Assembly: GCA_946646305.1 (NCBI GenBank) | Contig: CAMPCO010000002.1 | Coordinates: forward strand, 1 to 37,768 | Length of the DNA: 37,768 bases | Source: an uncultured Clostridia bacterium | GTDB taxonomy: Bacteria > Bacillota > Clostridia > Oscillospirales > Acutalibacteraceae | Reading direction: 5' to 3' | Shown: positions 26,357 to 35,702 of the stretch, one piece after another | Position numbering within the stretch: the stretch's first letter is position 1 | Layout: each line of letters opens with the position of its first letter | Position numbers and translations under genes: made by a program | The notes under the pieces: model-generated | What the model was told of the DNA's origin: nothing | Databases searched by the model: none | What the model saw: only the letters and a program-made list of their open reading frames with translations

Positions 26357-26950
26357 TTATTTTGACGGGTTGATATACTTATAGCTTCCGGCAAGATAAA
26401 TTATACCGGATATAATACACAATACGCCGGAAATACAGAAAAGTACCATAACAATTATATCAAGAACATTTTGTATGCCTTTTGTAAGGGGTAAAATCTC
26501 ACCTGCCGCTTTAAAGGTAAGGGCGGCGGAAAGACCGACCATCTGGGTTACGGTTTTAAGCTTGCCCCATATATTCGCGGCGATAACCCCGCCGCCTGAG
26601 GATACCGATACAAGCCTGATGGAAGAAACGGCGAATTCCCTGAAAAGCACAACAAAGGTTACAAGCGTTACTATAAGGCAACAGACAAAACTATCTCTGT
26701 ATGCATATATAAAACCTATATATGCCGCTGTGGTGAGCATCTTATCGGCAAGGGGATCTAAAAACTTGCCGAAATCGGTAACAAGATGGTTTTTTCTTGC
26801 AAGCTTGCCGTCTATCAAATCGGTAATCGATGCCGCAACAAAAATAACAAGCGATACCGCATAATGATAGGGAAACGCAACCAGCATTGTAACCATAAAA
26901 ACAGGTGTTAAAATAATTCTTGCAAGTGTCAGTTTGTTAGGTGTGTTCAT
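26357..26950 (-). CDS. pgsA: CDP-diacylglycerol--glycerol-3-phosphate 3-phosphatidyltransferase
   Basis: NTPNKLTLARIILTPVFM...SITDLIDGKLARKNHLVTDFGKFLDPLADKML (CDP-alcohol phosphotransferase motif). Confidence 0.96.
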   Translation of the reverse strand: MNTPNKLTLARIILTPVFMVTMLVAFPYHYAVSLVIFVAASITDLIDGKLARKNHLVTDFGKFLDPLADKMLTTAAYIGFIYAYRDSFVCCLIVTLVTFVVLFREFAVSSIRLVSVSSGGGVIAANIWGKLKTVTQMVGLSAALTFKAAGEILPLTKGIQNVLDIIVMVLFCISGVLCIISGIIYLAGSYKYINPSK

Positions 26951-28272
26951 ACAACCTCTCCCATCAAATCATAATCAAGTGTTTCGGTGATTTTAACATT
27001 TACATATTCGCCAAAGCTTAGCGCCCTGCCGCTTGTGAAAAAGACTTTGCCGTCTATTTCGGGCGCCATGGAAGCGCTTCTGCCAAAATAACACTTTATG
27101 TAATCATCATAGCCCTCAACCAAAACTTCCTCTGTTTTTCCCATTTCGGTTTTGTTCTTTTCTTCGGAAATGGTCATTTGGCTTTCCATAATAAGTTCCA
27201 TTCGGTCAACCTTTGTTTGCTCATCTATCTGACCGGGCATTTCGGCGGCGATTGTTCCCTCTTCGGCAGAATAGGTGAAGCAACCGAGCCTTTCAAACTT
27301 TTCCTGCTTTACAAATTCATGAAGGGAGCAAAACTGTTCTTCCGTTTCCCCGGGGAAACCGGTTATAAGGGTTGTTCGAAGCGTAATGCCGGGAACCTTT
27401 TCTCTTATTCTCTTTATAAGTTCCGCAAGTGATTTTCTATCGCCCTTGCGGTTCATTCTTTTTAAAATTTCGCCGTCTGCGTGTTGCAGGGGCATATCGA
27501 TATATTTTACTAACTTTTTCTCTGCTCTGATAAGGTCAAGCAGTTCATCGGTTATCCTTTCGGGATAGGTGTATAAGGTTCTTATCCAGTGAAGCTTTTC
27601 GATTTTGCAAAGTTCACGCAGCAGCTCGCATAACATCGGCTTGCCGTAAATATCGGTGCCGTAAGCGGTGGTGTCCTGCGCTACAACCGTTATTTCTGTA
27701 ACACCCATATCGGCAAGGCGGCGGGCCTCTTTTACACAATCTTCAATCGTTCTGCTTCTTTGTCTGCCGCGAATTTTGGGTATGGCGCAATAGGTGCAAC
27801 AGTTATCACAACCATCCCCTATTTTAAGATATGTTGAAAACGGATATCCGCCCAAAATTCTCTCGCCCGAAAGGGGAAGTTTTAAATTATCGGCAAAAAA
27901 GTTGCCGACCGCATTTTTTTCGATTGCGTCTTTTACGATGTTTGCTATATTGCCGTTTTCGCCAATGCTTACACAAACATCCGCTTCTTTAATCTCGGTT
28001 AAAATCTCTTCCCTGTATCGCTCGGCAAGACAACCCGTAACTATTACCGCACGGCATTTGCCCTCTTTTTTATACTGCGCCGCTTCAATAATGTTTTCAA
28101 TGGCTTCCCGCTTTGCGGTTTCTATAAAGCCGCAGGTGTTGACAATTATCGCATCGGCTTCCGATTCTTCTATGCTGATTTCAAAGCCTGCCTGTTTCAG
28201 CTTGCAGAGCATCATTTCGGCATCAACCTGGTTTTTGGGGCAACCAAGCGACACAACGCTAACCTTATACAT
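26947..28272 (-). CDS. rimO: Ribosomal protein S12 methylthiotransferase RimO
   Basis: VSLGCPKNQVDAEMML...NTCGFIETAKREAIENI...KIGDGCDNCCTYCAIPKIRGRQRSR (CxxxCxxC)...TRAM domain. Confidence 0.97.
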   Translation of the reverse strand: MYKVSVVSLGCPKNQVDAEMMLCKLKQAGFEISIEESEADAIIVNTCGFIETAKREAIENIIEAAQYKKEGKCRAVIVTGCLAERYREEILTEIKEADVCVSIGENGNIANIVKDAIEKNAVGNFFADNLKLPLSGERILGGYPFSTYLKIGDGCDNCCTYCAIPKIRGRQRSRTIEDCVKEARRLADMGVTEITVVAQDTTAYGTDIYGKPMLCELLRELCKIEKLHWIRTLYTYPERITDELLDLIRAEKKLVKYIDMPLQHADGEILKRMNRKGDRKSLAELIKRIREKVPGITLRTTLITGFPGETEEQFCSLHEFVKQEKFERLGCFTYSAEEGTIAAEMPGQIDEQTKVDRMELIMESQMTISEEKNKTEMGKTEEVLVEGYDDYIKCYFGRSASMAPEIDGKVFFTSGRALSFGEYVNVKITETLDYDLMGEVV

Positions 28273-28275
28273 AAA

Positions 28276-28899
28276 TCAGTAATCTTCCTCTTGGAGTTTA
28301 TTTTCGGTGTATTCATTCACCGCGTGGCGAACCGCGCTGTAAGAAAAGCCTTTTCTGATAAGGGCGGCGGCCACCTTTTGGGGACCATCCTCCGCTTCGA
28401 TTTTAAGTCGGTATTTTCTCTCTATCAGCGCTTTTATCTGCGCGTTTTCATCCGTTTCGTTTTCGTTTAAAACCTTTTTTATTATTTCGGGCGGAACGCC
28501 TTTTTCATACATCTTGGCATAAGCCGCCCGTTTTGAAACATTGGCTTCCGCTAAACGGGAATAAAGATTTTCGGCATACCGCAAATCATCCACAAGCCCG
28601 AGTTCTTTGAGCCTTTCTATGGCTTTTAGCGCCGCAGTCTTGCTGATTTTACCCGCAACTATTTTTTCGCATAAAACCTTTTCGCTTCTGTCGGCGCGGT
28701 CTAAAAACCAAAGCGCCCTTGATTTTGCGCGGCGGTATTCCGACTCGGCAACTATATTTTTAAGTCCCGCTTCATCAATTTCCATTCCCGGCTTTAAGCC
28801 GATTTCCGCGGCATAATCTCTTTCGATAAAAACGGTCGTTTCCGAAAGTTCAACCCGGTACAGATGTCCCTTTTGCGGAGTTACGGCGATGATTTTCAT
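28276..28899 (-). CDS. recX: Regulatory protein RecX
   Basis: SRALWFLDRADRSEKVLCEKI...ALKAIERLKELGLVDDLRYAENLYSRLAEANVSKRAAYAKMYEKGVP; stop/start overlap with recA. Confidence 0.93.
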   Translation of the reverse strand: MKIIAVTPQKGHLYRVELSETTVFIERDYAAEIGLKPGMEIDEAGLKNIVAESEYRRAKSRALWFLDRADRSEKVLCEKIVAGKISKTAALKAIERLKELGLVDDLRYAENLYSRLAEANVSKRAAYAKMYEKGVPPEIIKKVLNENETDENAQIKALIERKYRLKIEAEDGPQKVAAALIRKGFSYSAVRHAVNEYTENKLQEEDY

Positions 28900-30044
28900 C
28901 AGTCGTCAACCGCTATATCAATGTTTATCTTTTTATGCGGAATAGGCTCGGCTTCAACCGGCATTATAACCTCTTCTGGCTCTGCGGGGGCTTCGCCCTT
29001 ATTCTTGCCGTTTAAAAACTCGTTATATTTTTCCATAATCTTTTCGCGAATTTCGGCGGCGAATTCGGGGTTGTCAACAAAAAGCTGTTTTACGGCGTCT
29101 CTGCCCTGACCGAGGCGTGTTTCGCCATAATAGAACCATGCGCCCGAGCGTTTAAGAATTTCAAACTCAAGGCCCATATCAACAAGCTCGCCCTCTTTTG
29201 AAATACCCTTGCCGTACATAACATCGAATTCGGCTTCGCGGAATGGGGGAGCTACCTTGTTTTTAACAACCTTTGCTCTTGTTCTTGAGCCTATTATTTC
29301 ACTGCCGTTCTTTATGCTTTCGCCCTTGCGAACATCGATACGAACGCTGGCATAGAATTTAAGCGCTCTGCCGCCGGTGGTAGTTTCGGGGTTGCCGTAG
29401 ATAACACCGATTTTTTCGCGGAGCTGATTTATAAAGATGGCGCTGCAGTTCGATTTTGAAAGCGCGCCGGTAAGTTTGCGAAGCGCCTGTGACATAAGGC
29501 GGGCAAGCTGGCCCACATGGGAGTCGCCCATTTCGCCCTCGATTTCCGCGCGGGTTACAAGCGCCGCAACCGAGTCGATAACTATAATATCGATAGCGCC
29601 CGAGCGCACCAATGCTTCGGCTATTTCAAGCGCCTGTTCGCCCGAATCGGGTTGAGAAACGAGCAAAGCATCAATATCAACACCGAGGTTTCCGGCATAA
29701 ACGGGGTCGAGCGCATGCTCAACATCGATAAACGCCGCGGTGCCGCCCTGCTTTTGCGCTTCGGCAACACAGTGGAGCGCCAGGGTGGTTTTACCCGAAG
29801 ACTCGGGGCCGTATATTTCTACAATTCTGCCCTTTGGTATGCCGCCTATACCGAGCGCCATATCAAGAGCCAAAGAGCCTGTGCTTATATGGTCAACATT
29901 CATAGATGCGTTTTCGCCAAGGCGCATAATAGCGCCCTTGCCATACTGCCTCTCTATCTGTGCCATTGCCGTTGCAAGGGCTTTTTCCCTGCCTTCGGCT
30001 GATTTGTCTGTGCCAACGGTTTTTGTAACTTTTTCTTTTGCCAT
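28899..30044 (-). CDS. recA: Recombinase RecA
   Basis: [66 protein letters not shown]. Confidence 0.99.
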   Translation of the reverse strand: MAKEKVTKTVGTDKSAEGREKALATAMAQIERQYGKGAIMRLGENASMNVDHISTGSLALDMALGIGGIPKGRIVEIYGPESSGKTTLALHCVAEAQKQGGTAAFIDVEHALDPVYAGNLGVDIDALLVSQPDSGEQALEIAEALVRSGAIDIIVIDSVAALVTRAEIEGEMGDSHVGQLARLMSQALRKLTGALSKSNCSAIFINQLREKIGVIYGNPETTTGGRALKFYASVRIDVRKGESIKNGSEIIGSRTRAKVVKNKVAPPFREAEFDVMYGKGISKEGELVDMGLEFEILKRSGAWFYYGETRLGQGRDAVKQLFVDNPEFAAEIREKIMEKYNEFLNGKNKGEAPAEPEEVIMPVEAEPIPHKKINIDIAVDD

Positions 30045-30056
30045 TGTTATTTCCCT

Positions 30057-30072
30057 CCAAAATATATTTTGG
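30057..30072 (-). promoter_or_regulatory. 16-bp perfect palindrome abutting the recA Shine-Dalgarno
   Basis: CCAAAATATATTTTGG; on the minus strand it runs into ...TTTTGGAGGG (SD). Confidence 0.5.
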
Positions 30073-30077
30073 GTAAA

Positions 30078-30935
30078 TTATATATTGTTATATGTCCCAA
30101 AGACCACTCTTTGCCTGTTTTCAATATCAAGGGCTGTATCGACATTCTTAAAGCCTGCTTCCCTTAACATTTCGGCAAGATTATCCTGGCTTTTAGTCGC
30201 GCCGATTTCAAACGCCATTATTCCGTTTTCCTTTAGCGCCGATTTATAGTTTTCGATTATGGCGCGGTAGAATTCAAGCCCATCCTCGCCGCCTAAAAGC
30301 GCGGTATCGGGTTCATAAGAAACCTCCGGTTGAAGGTTTTCCATTTCCGCCTTTGTAAGATAGGGCGGGTTTGAAACAATAAGGTCATATTTCTTATCGT
30401 TTTCAGCCCCTTTAAGAACATCGCCCTCTGAAAGGGTAACATTTTCCACCTTGTTTAGTTCAATATTCTTTTTGGCATAAGAAAGCGGAACATCATACTT
30501 ATCAAGCGCTGTAACCTCGGCATCCGGGCGGTTTTTGGCTATTGCAATCGCGATACATCCCGAACCCGTGCAAAGGTCAAGCACCTTTGGGCTTTTCCTA
30601 TCCTTTATCAAATCAAGCGCCTTTTCCACAAGGGTTTCGGTATCGGCGCGCGGGATAAGAACCCCCGGTCCCACCATAAAGGGCAGACCGTAAAAATCCC
30701 ATCTGCCGAGAATATACTGAAGCGGATAGCGCATTTTTCTTTGCTCTAATATGGCTATAAGTTTATTTTCCTGAACGGCGGTCAGGTTTTCTGTGTATCT
30801 TTCGAGAATTTCTCTGTTTGTATAGCCTGTTACATATTTAATTATTTGCTTTGCTTCAAAAACATAATCGCTTTCATCTATTTTTTCAAGATTATGTTTT
30901 AAATTGTTATATGCACTGAAAATTGTTTGACTCAT
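30078..30935 (-). CDS. prmC: Peptide chain release factor N(5)-glutamine methyltransferase
   Basis: YILGRWDFYGLPFMVGPGVLIPRADTETLVEKAL..LDLCTGSGCIAIAIA...DLIVSNPPYLTKAEM (NPPY). Internal start MSQTIF at 30935 fits gene order. Confidence 0.96.
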   Translation of the reverse strand: MSQTIFSAYNNLKHNLEKIDESDYVFEAKQIIKYVTGYTNREILERYTENLTAVQENKLIAILEQRKMRYPLQYILGRWDFYGLPFMVGPGVLIPRADTETLVEKALDLIKDRKSPKVLDLCTGSGCIAIAIAKNRPDAEVTALDKYDVPLSYAKKNIELNKVENVTLSEGDVLKGAENDKKYDLIVSNPPYLTKAEMENLQPEVSYEPDTALLGGEDGLEFYRAIIENYKSALKENGIMAFEIGATKSQDNLAEMLREAGFKNVDTALDIENRQRVVFGTYNNI

Positions 30936-30942
30936 AAATTGC

Positions 30943-31929
30943 TTACTCCTCGCCCGCGTCACTGTCTTCTTTGGGTCTTTCAACATCGGGCACTGCCGGT
31001 TCGCAGGCTTTAAGGGCGGCAATGGCAATTTCTATCATATCATCCTGCGGCTCTTTGGTGGTTATTCTTTGAAGCCAAAGACCGGGGGCGGCTATGATTT
31101 TTGTAAGCCAGTTGTCATACTTGCCGCAAAAACGCAAAAGTTCAAAACCTATGCCGCAAATTATCGGTATCATAAGGATTTTTACCGCGACCCAAACGGC
31201 GGCATTTTCATAAACACCCTTAAAAAGCAGTTGAACAACGGTGGAAACCACAAAGCTTACAAGTATCATCAAAATCATAAACGATGTGCCGCACCTTGGG
31301 TGGAAGCGGCGCTGTTTTCTGACATTTTCCACCGTAAGCGGCAAGCCGCTTTCATAGCAAAATATGGTTTTATGCTCTGCGCCGTGGTACATAAACACCC
31401 TTTTTATATCCTTCATAAGGGAAACAAGGTAAACATATAAAACAAGCACCACAAGTTTTATGCCCTGCTCTATCGCGGCGTGGGAAACGCTTGAAAGGCT
31501 TTTGCCCGCAATAAATTCAATGCCCGCAACAACAAGGCGGGGAATGAGCAAAAAGAGGACAATCGCTATTGCAAAACCCAGCACGCCCGCCAAAACCATA
31601 AGCGCGTTTATAAGAGCGCTTGTTTTCTTTTCCTCTTTCGGTTCTGTTTTTTTATCTTCATCCTCTATATCGGTATAGCCGGAAATCTCCGCCGAAAGCA
31701 TCATCGCCTTATATCCGCCGATAAGCGACTCGACAAATGAGACCGCGCCTCTGATAAGAGGAAGTCTTAAAATCTTATATTTTTCTCTCACCGATTTTTG
31801 GTCGAGATAGGTAATGCTTATCTCTTTATCGGGTTTTCTGACCGCAAGAGCGGACTTTTCGGGGCTTTTCATCAAAATGCCCTCTATAAGCGCCTGCCCG
31901 CCGATGCAGGTGTATTTAGACTTTGCCAC
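30943..31929 (-). CDS. DUF1385 domain-containing membrane protein (YqhQ-like)
   Basis: CIGGQALIEGILMKSPEKSALAVRKPD...MYHGAEHKTIFCYESGLPLTVENVRKQRRFHPRCGTSFM. GTG start after AAAGGA. Confidence 0.94.
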   Translation of the reverse strand: MAKSKYTCIGGQALIEGILMKSPEKSALAVRKPDKEISITYLDQKSVREKYKILRLPLIRGAVSFVESLIGGYKAMMLSAEISGYTDIEDEDKKTEPKEEKKTSALINALMVLAGVLGFAIAIVLFLLIPRLVVAGIEFIAGKSLSSVSHAAIEQGIKLVVLVLYVYLVSLMKDIKRVFMYHGAEHKTIFCYESGLPLTVENVRKQRRFHPRCGTSFMILMILVSFVVSTVVQLLFKGVYENAAVWVAVKILMIPIICGIGFELLRFCGKYDNWLTKIIAAPGLWLQRITTKEPQDDMIEIAIAALKACEPAVPDVERPKEDSDAGEE

Positions 31930-31953
31930 TTTTATATTTCCTTTCAAAAAAGT

Positions 31954-33447
31954 TTAAATCTGATTTTCGTTTTCGTTATTTCCTTCTGTGATTAAGGTAT
32001 CAGCCTGTGTATCTGCCGTAGGCTCTGCCTCCTCTTCGATTATCGGCAAAACCACCGTAACCGTTGTGCCCACACCCTCGGTGCTTTCAACCAGCAGAAG
32101 ACCATCATGCTGTTTTATAATTTCATCCGCAACGGCAAGGCCTATGCCACTGCCGCGAACGGTTTGATTTGCTTTATAGAATTTTTCCTTAACATGCTCA
32201 ACCGCCGCCGCGGGTATGCCGACACCCGTGTCCTTAAACTGAATTTGAACACAGCCCTCATCCTCGAGCTGGGTTATCAAAATCAGTCCGCCTTTTTCGG
32301 TGTATTTAACGGCGTTATCGAGAACATTTATAAACACCTGCTTTAACCTGTCGCGGTCGCCGAGCACCATTCTTGCCGCCGTTGGCGGGGTGAATGAGAT
32401 TTCTATGCCCTGCTTTTTGGCAAGCTCGCTATACATATCGGTTACATTTTCAAGCAGTTTTGTTATATCTATCGGGGCGGTGTTTACCTGCAAACGGCCC
32501 TGCTGCATTCTTGAAAAATCAAGCAGTTCTTCAACAAGGTTTGATAAACGGTCAGCCTCTGATAGCACAACATCAATTCCGCGGGCAACAAGCTCTTCAT
32601 CGGTTCCAACCGCCATTTTTGCCGTTTCGCCCCAACCGCGAATGGCGGTAAGCGGAGTGCGAAGCTCATGCGATACGCTTGAAATAAAGTCGTTTTTAAG
32701 GTTGTCTGCGTTTTCAAGCTCGCTCGCCATATAGTTTACCGTTTCGCAGAGGTCGCCTATCTCATCATTCCGCTTCTTTTCAAGCCGCGCTTTAAAATCG
32801 CCCATGGCAATTCTGCGGGCGGTGGAGCCAACCTCTCTTATAGGCGTGGCGATAGACTGCAAAAATCTTATGCCCATAACCGCATAAAGCGAAAAGATTA
32901 AAAGAAAGACCACCAAAATAACCGCATAAATAAAGTTAAGATGGCGCCTTGTAGCCCTTAGAGAAACCGACCAGACATAAGCGCCGAGCGTGCGGTTGTT
33001 TTTGTCTTTTATAACATTGGTGCCGGTCAGTATTCGTTCCCCATCGGATGTTTTTTCCCTTTGAATAAAAACACCCTTTTCTGCGGCAACAGCCTTTTTC
33101 AGGTTTTCTTCCTCATCCCTTTTATCGGGGTCGAAGCCTGTGGTTGAAACAAAAGCCCTGCCGTGGGAGTCGATTATATGAACCTCTATTTTATCCTTTT
33201 CATCAAAACTTTCGCAAAGGTCAATCGCGGTGGACTGAAAACTGTTAAAGTTCGCGGTGGATAAAACCTCAAAATCTTTGGCGGCGGTGGCGGCGGCTTT
33301 TTGAACATTGTTAAAATAAACAGTGTTGAATATAACCGCAAGCGATACACCTATAACCGCCAAAACAATGGTTGTAACGGCGAAAACGCTTTTAAACCAC
33401 GCGGCTATTATACTGTTGAAATTGATTGATTTTTTCTCCTTCGGCAA
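31954..33447 (-). CDS. Membrane sensor histidine kinase (PhoR/WalK-like architecture)
   Basis: Two TM, HAMP, HisKA FISSVSHELRTPLTAIRGWGET, HATPase NVLDNAVKYTEKGG..DTGVGIP..GSGIGLAV. TTG start. Confidence 0.95.
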   Translation of the reverse strand: MPKEKKSINFNSIIAAWFKSVFAVTTIVLAVIGVSLAVIFNTVYFNNVQKAAATAAKDFEVLSTANFNSFQSTAIDLCESFDEKDKIEVHIIDSHGRAFVSTTGFDPDKRDEEENLKKAVAAEKGVFIQREKTSDGERILTGTNVIKDKNNRTLGAYVWSVSLRATRRHLNFIYAVILVVFLLIFSLYAVMGIRFLQSIATPIREVGSTARRIAMGDFKARLEKKRNDEIGDLCETVNYMASELENADNLKNDFISSVSHELRTPLTAIRGWGETAKMAVGTDEELVARGIDVVLSEADRLSNLVEELLDFSRMQQGRLQVNTAPIDITKLLENVTDMYSELAKKQGIEISFTPPTAARMVLGDRDRLKQVFINVLDNAVKYTEKGGLILITQLEDEGCVQIQFKDTGVGIPAAAVEHVKEKFYKANQTVRGSGIGLAVADEIIKQHDGLLLVESTEGVGTTVTVVLPIIEEEAEPTADTQADTLITEGNNENENQI

Positions 33448-33498
33448 ACCGTTTTCGCCTCCCTTTTTTAAAAATTAAAATATGACCTCGTGTCGCAT

Positions 33499-34197
33499 TT
33501 AGTCAGACCATTTATAGCCCATACCCCAAACGGTTAAGATATGCTTTGGTGCAGAGGGGTCATCCTCCAGCTTCATACGAAGCCTGCGCATATTAACATC
33601 AACTATTTTTTCTTCCGCATAGGAAGCGCCGCCCCATATTTTTTCGAGTATCTGTGTGCGGCTGAGCGCGGTATCGGGGTTTGTAAAGAAATATTCCACT
33701 ATCTGGAATTCAACCTGAGTAAGTTCTATCTTTCTGCCCGCTTTTGTCAGTTCTCTGCGGCGGAAATCAAGCACGAATTCACCGCGGGTGATAACATTAG
33801 ACTCGGCGGCGCCGCGTTTCTTTTGAAGCTCTACCCTGCGGTAAAGACTGTCAACGCGGGCGATAAGCTCGGATGGACTAAAAGGCTTTGTTATATAATC
33901 ATCGGCGCCTATCATAAGTCCGCTGACCTTATCCATCTCCTGCGATTTTGCGGTGAGCATTATTATACCCATAATCTCGCTTTTGGCTCTCAGTTCCTTG
34001 CAGAGGGTAAAGCCATCCATTCCCGGCATCATAACATCAAGCAATGCCACATCAAACGGTATAACATCATTACCCACAATATCCAGCGCTTCTTCTGCGC
34101 TTGCCGCTTCGGTTACATCATAGCCCGCACGGCGCAGGTTTATGGCTTCAAATTCACGAATTGCCGCTTCATCTTCAACAACAAGTAATCTCTTCAT
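33499..34197 (-). CDS. OmpR/PhoB-family response regulator
   Basis: LLVVEDEAAIREFE..DVALLDVMMPGMDGF..LTAKSQEMDKVSGLMIGADDYITKPFSPSEL plus winged-helix C-terminus VDVNMRRLRMKLEDDP..LTVWGMGYKW. Confidence 0.97.
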   Translation of the reverse strand: MKRLLVVEDEAAIREFEAINLRRAGYDVTEAASAEEALDIVGNDVIPFDVALLDVMMPGMDGFTLCKELRAKSEIMGIIMLTAKSQEMDKVSGLMIGADDYITKPFSPSELIARVDSLYRRVELQKKRGAAESNVITRGEFVLDFRRRELTKAGRKIELTQVEFQIVEYFFTNPDTALSRTQILEKIWGGASYAEEKIVDVNMRRLRMKLEDDPSAPKHILTVWGMGYKWSD

Positions 34198-34209
34198 ACC
34201 GTCCTCCGT

Positions 34210-35520
34210 TTATGGTAATATATTAAACATTTCTTTTATATCATACATAGTAAGTTTTGCCCCGGCGGAGAATATTTCCGCCGCAAACACCGTTTGCTCA
34301 TCCTCATATACCACCTGCGCCGAACGGTGTTCTTTTGTATATTTATCGTATTTTGCCGGAGACACAGCGGTTATGGAAAACATTTTTCTGCCGACAGTTC
34401 CCGTTTCGGCATTGTATTCATAAATGGTGCGCGTTCTTGCCTCAATATCCCTTGAAATGGCGATTTTATCGGTTAGCGACATCGGGATAACAAGATAATA
34501 CCCATCGGTCTGATTTATTATGGTTATAAGTTTTACTTCCAGCGTTTCGCCGTCAAAGGAACACCAGTTTGTAAAATAAAACTTTTCATTTGTCTTATCG
34601 GCGCCGGGGGCTTCGGTGGATGTGGGAATTTCGATAAGACTGTCCTCATTTATATCGGTGCAGTAAGTATTTGTTCCGCGCTGAGTAACAATGTTTTCGC
34701 CAAGCTCTTTGTCAAGCAGTGGGTTTACAAGCTCGCCGTTCTTAATATACAAAACCTCGGTTATGCTTCCGGCGCCCTTTTCTTCATCAAAATAGACCGC
34801 CGTTTTGCCGTTTGAAAGTTTTGAAACGGTAGGCTCTGATACCGATTTAACCTTGCCATCCAAAACGCAGCCCGCCGCGCGGTTGATGCCCGTTGTATGC
34901 AGGGTGTAAACGCTGGCGGTGTTAGTTGCCTTTTCTGTGTTTAGATATTGCAAAACAAGAGCATCCTTGCCATCCTCTAAAATATCGCAGCAAACAAAGG
35001 TCGTATACTGCTCCATAAGGCGTTCATAAAGCTGACCGTCTAAAACGGAATAGATGCCGAGTTTTTTCTCGGTTGTTCCGTAAACCTCCCAGCCGACAAG
35101 AATTTCCTTCTGCCCATCGCCGCTTATATCACAGAAGACAATCTTTTCAATTCCGCCCGCCGTTATAACATTATCGGCAACACTGCGCCAGCCGTCTTTT
35201 GTTTTGCTGATATAATTTATATGCATATCGGTGCTTTCGCCGTTATCGGTGCTGTAAAAAGCAAAGGCTTCTTTAACCCCGTCGCCATCCACATCGCAAA
35301 GGGCTATTGGCGAACGAATATCGCCGATAGAGGGGTAAACAAGGTTATACTCCTGCGAAACACTTTTTGACAGCGCCTCGTTTATCGGGCGCATATCACC
35401 GGTGAGCGCCGGGGGAGATAAAAGGTTTTCGGGTGTTGTGATAAGGCTTTCACATCCGCAAAGAGATACTATTATACAAACCACTGCCAAAAGCGCAATG
35501 ATTTTAATAATTTTTTTCAT
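34210..35520 (-). CDS. Lipoprotein with FG-GAP/VCBS-like Asp-rich repeats
   Basis: Lipobox SLCGC; DVDGDGVKEAF, DISGDGQKEILVG, DILEDGKDALVL, DINEDSLIEIP; 12 bp upstream of the RR gene. Confidence 0.75.
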   Translation of the reverse strand: MKKIIKIIALLAVVCIIVSLCGCESLITTPENLLSPPALTGDMRPINEALSKSVSQEYNLVYPSIGDIRSPIALCDVDGDGVKEAFAFYSTDNGESTDMHINYISKTKDGWRSVADNVITAGGIEKIVFCDISGDGQKEILVGWEVYGTTEKKLGIYSVLDGQLYERLMEQYTTFVCCDILEDGKDALVLQYLNTEKATNTASVYTLHTTGINRAAGCVLDGKVKSVSEPTVSKLSNGKTAVYFDEEKGAGSITEVLYIKNGELVNPLLDKELGENIVTQRGTNTYCTDINEDSLIEIPTSTEAPGADKTNEKFYFTNWCSFDGETLEVKLITIINQTDGYYLVIPMSLTDKIAISRDIEARTRTIYEYNAETGTVGRKMFSITAVSPAKYDKYTKEHRSAQVVYEDEQTVFAAEIFSAGAKLTMYDIKEMFNILP

Positions 35521-35582
35521 AACAGGACAACACCCCTTTCACAAATTCGGATACCAATCCACAGTCCTCTCCATTCTAAAAC

Positions 35583-35588
35583 ATTATA
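35583..35588 (-). promoter_or_regulatory. Extended -10 (TGATATAAT) for the lipoprotein-RR-HK operon
   Basis: Minus strand GTGATATAAT; -35 poorly conserved. Confidence 0.5.
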
Positions 35589-35658
35589 TCACATAAGTTA
35601 CTATAAATAAAGATATTTTGTTAATAAATATTAAATAATATATTTATAATATATTTTC

Positions 35659-35687
35659 TTGAAAGAAACCCCAAAATATTGTATTAT
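35659..35687 (+). promoter_or_regulatory. Sigma-A promoter for the radical SAM pair
   Basis: TTGAAA-N17-TATTAT; expected TSS only about 10 nt before the ATG at 35703. Confidence 0.65.
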
Positions 35688-35702
35688 TGTTTTGGTGATT
35701 TG

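Noticed and set aside
28899-30100. LexA box at recA
   Set aside because: No GAACnnnnGTTC-type site seen near the recA start; only the unrelated CCAAAATATATTTTGG palindrome.
29517-30249. 161-169 aa plus-strand ORFs opposite recA/prmC
   Set aside because: Antisense to recA and prmC; no independent evidence of coding.
33541-34188. 215-aa plus-strand ORF antisense to the response regulator
   Set aside because: Shadow ORF; the minus-strand RR is unambiguous and the antisense product has no domain pattern.
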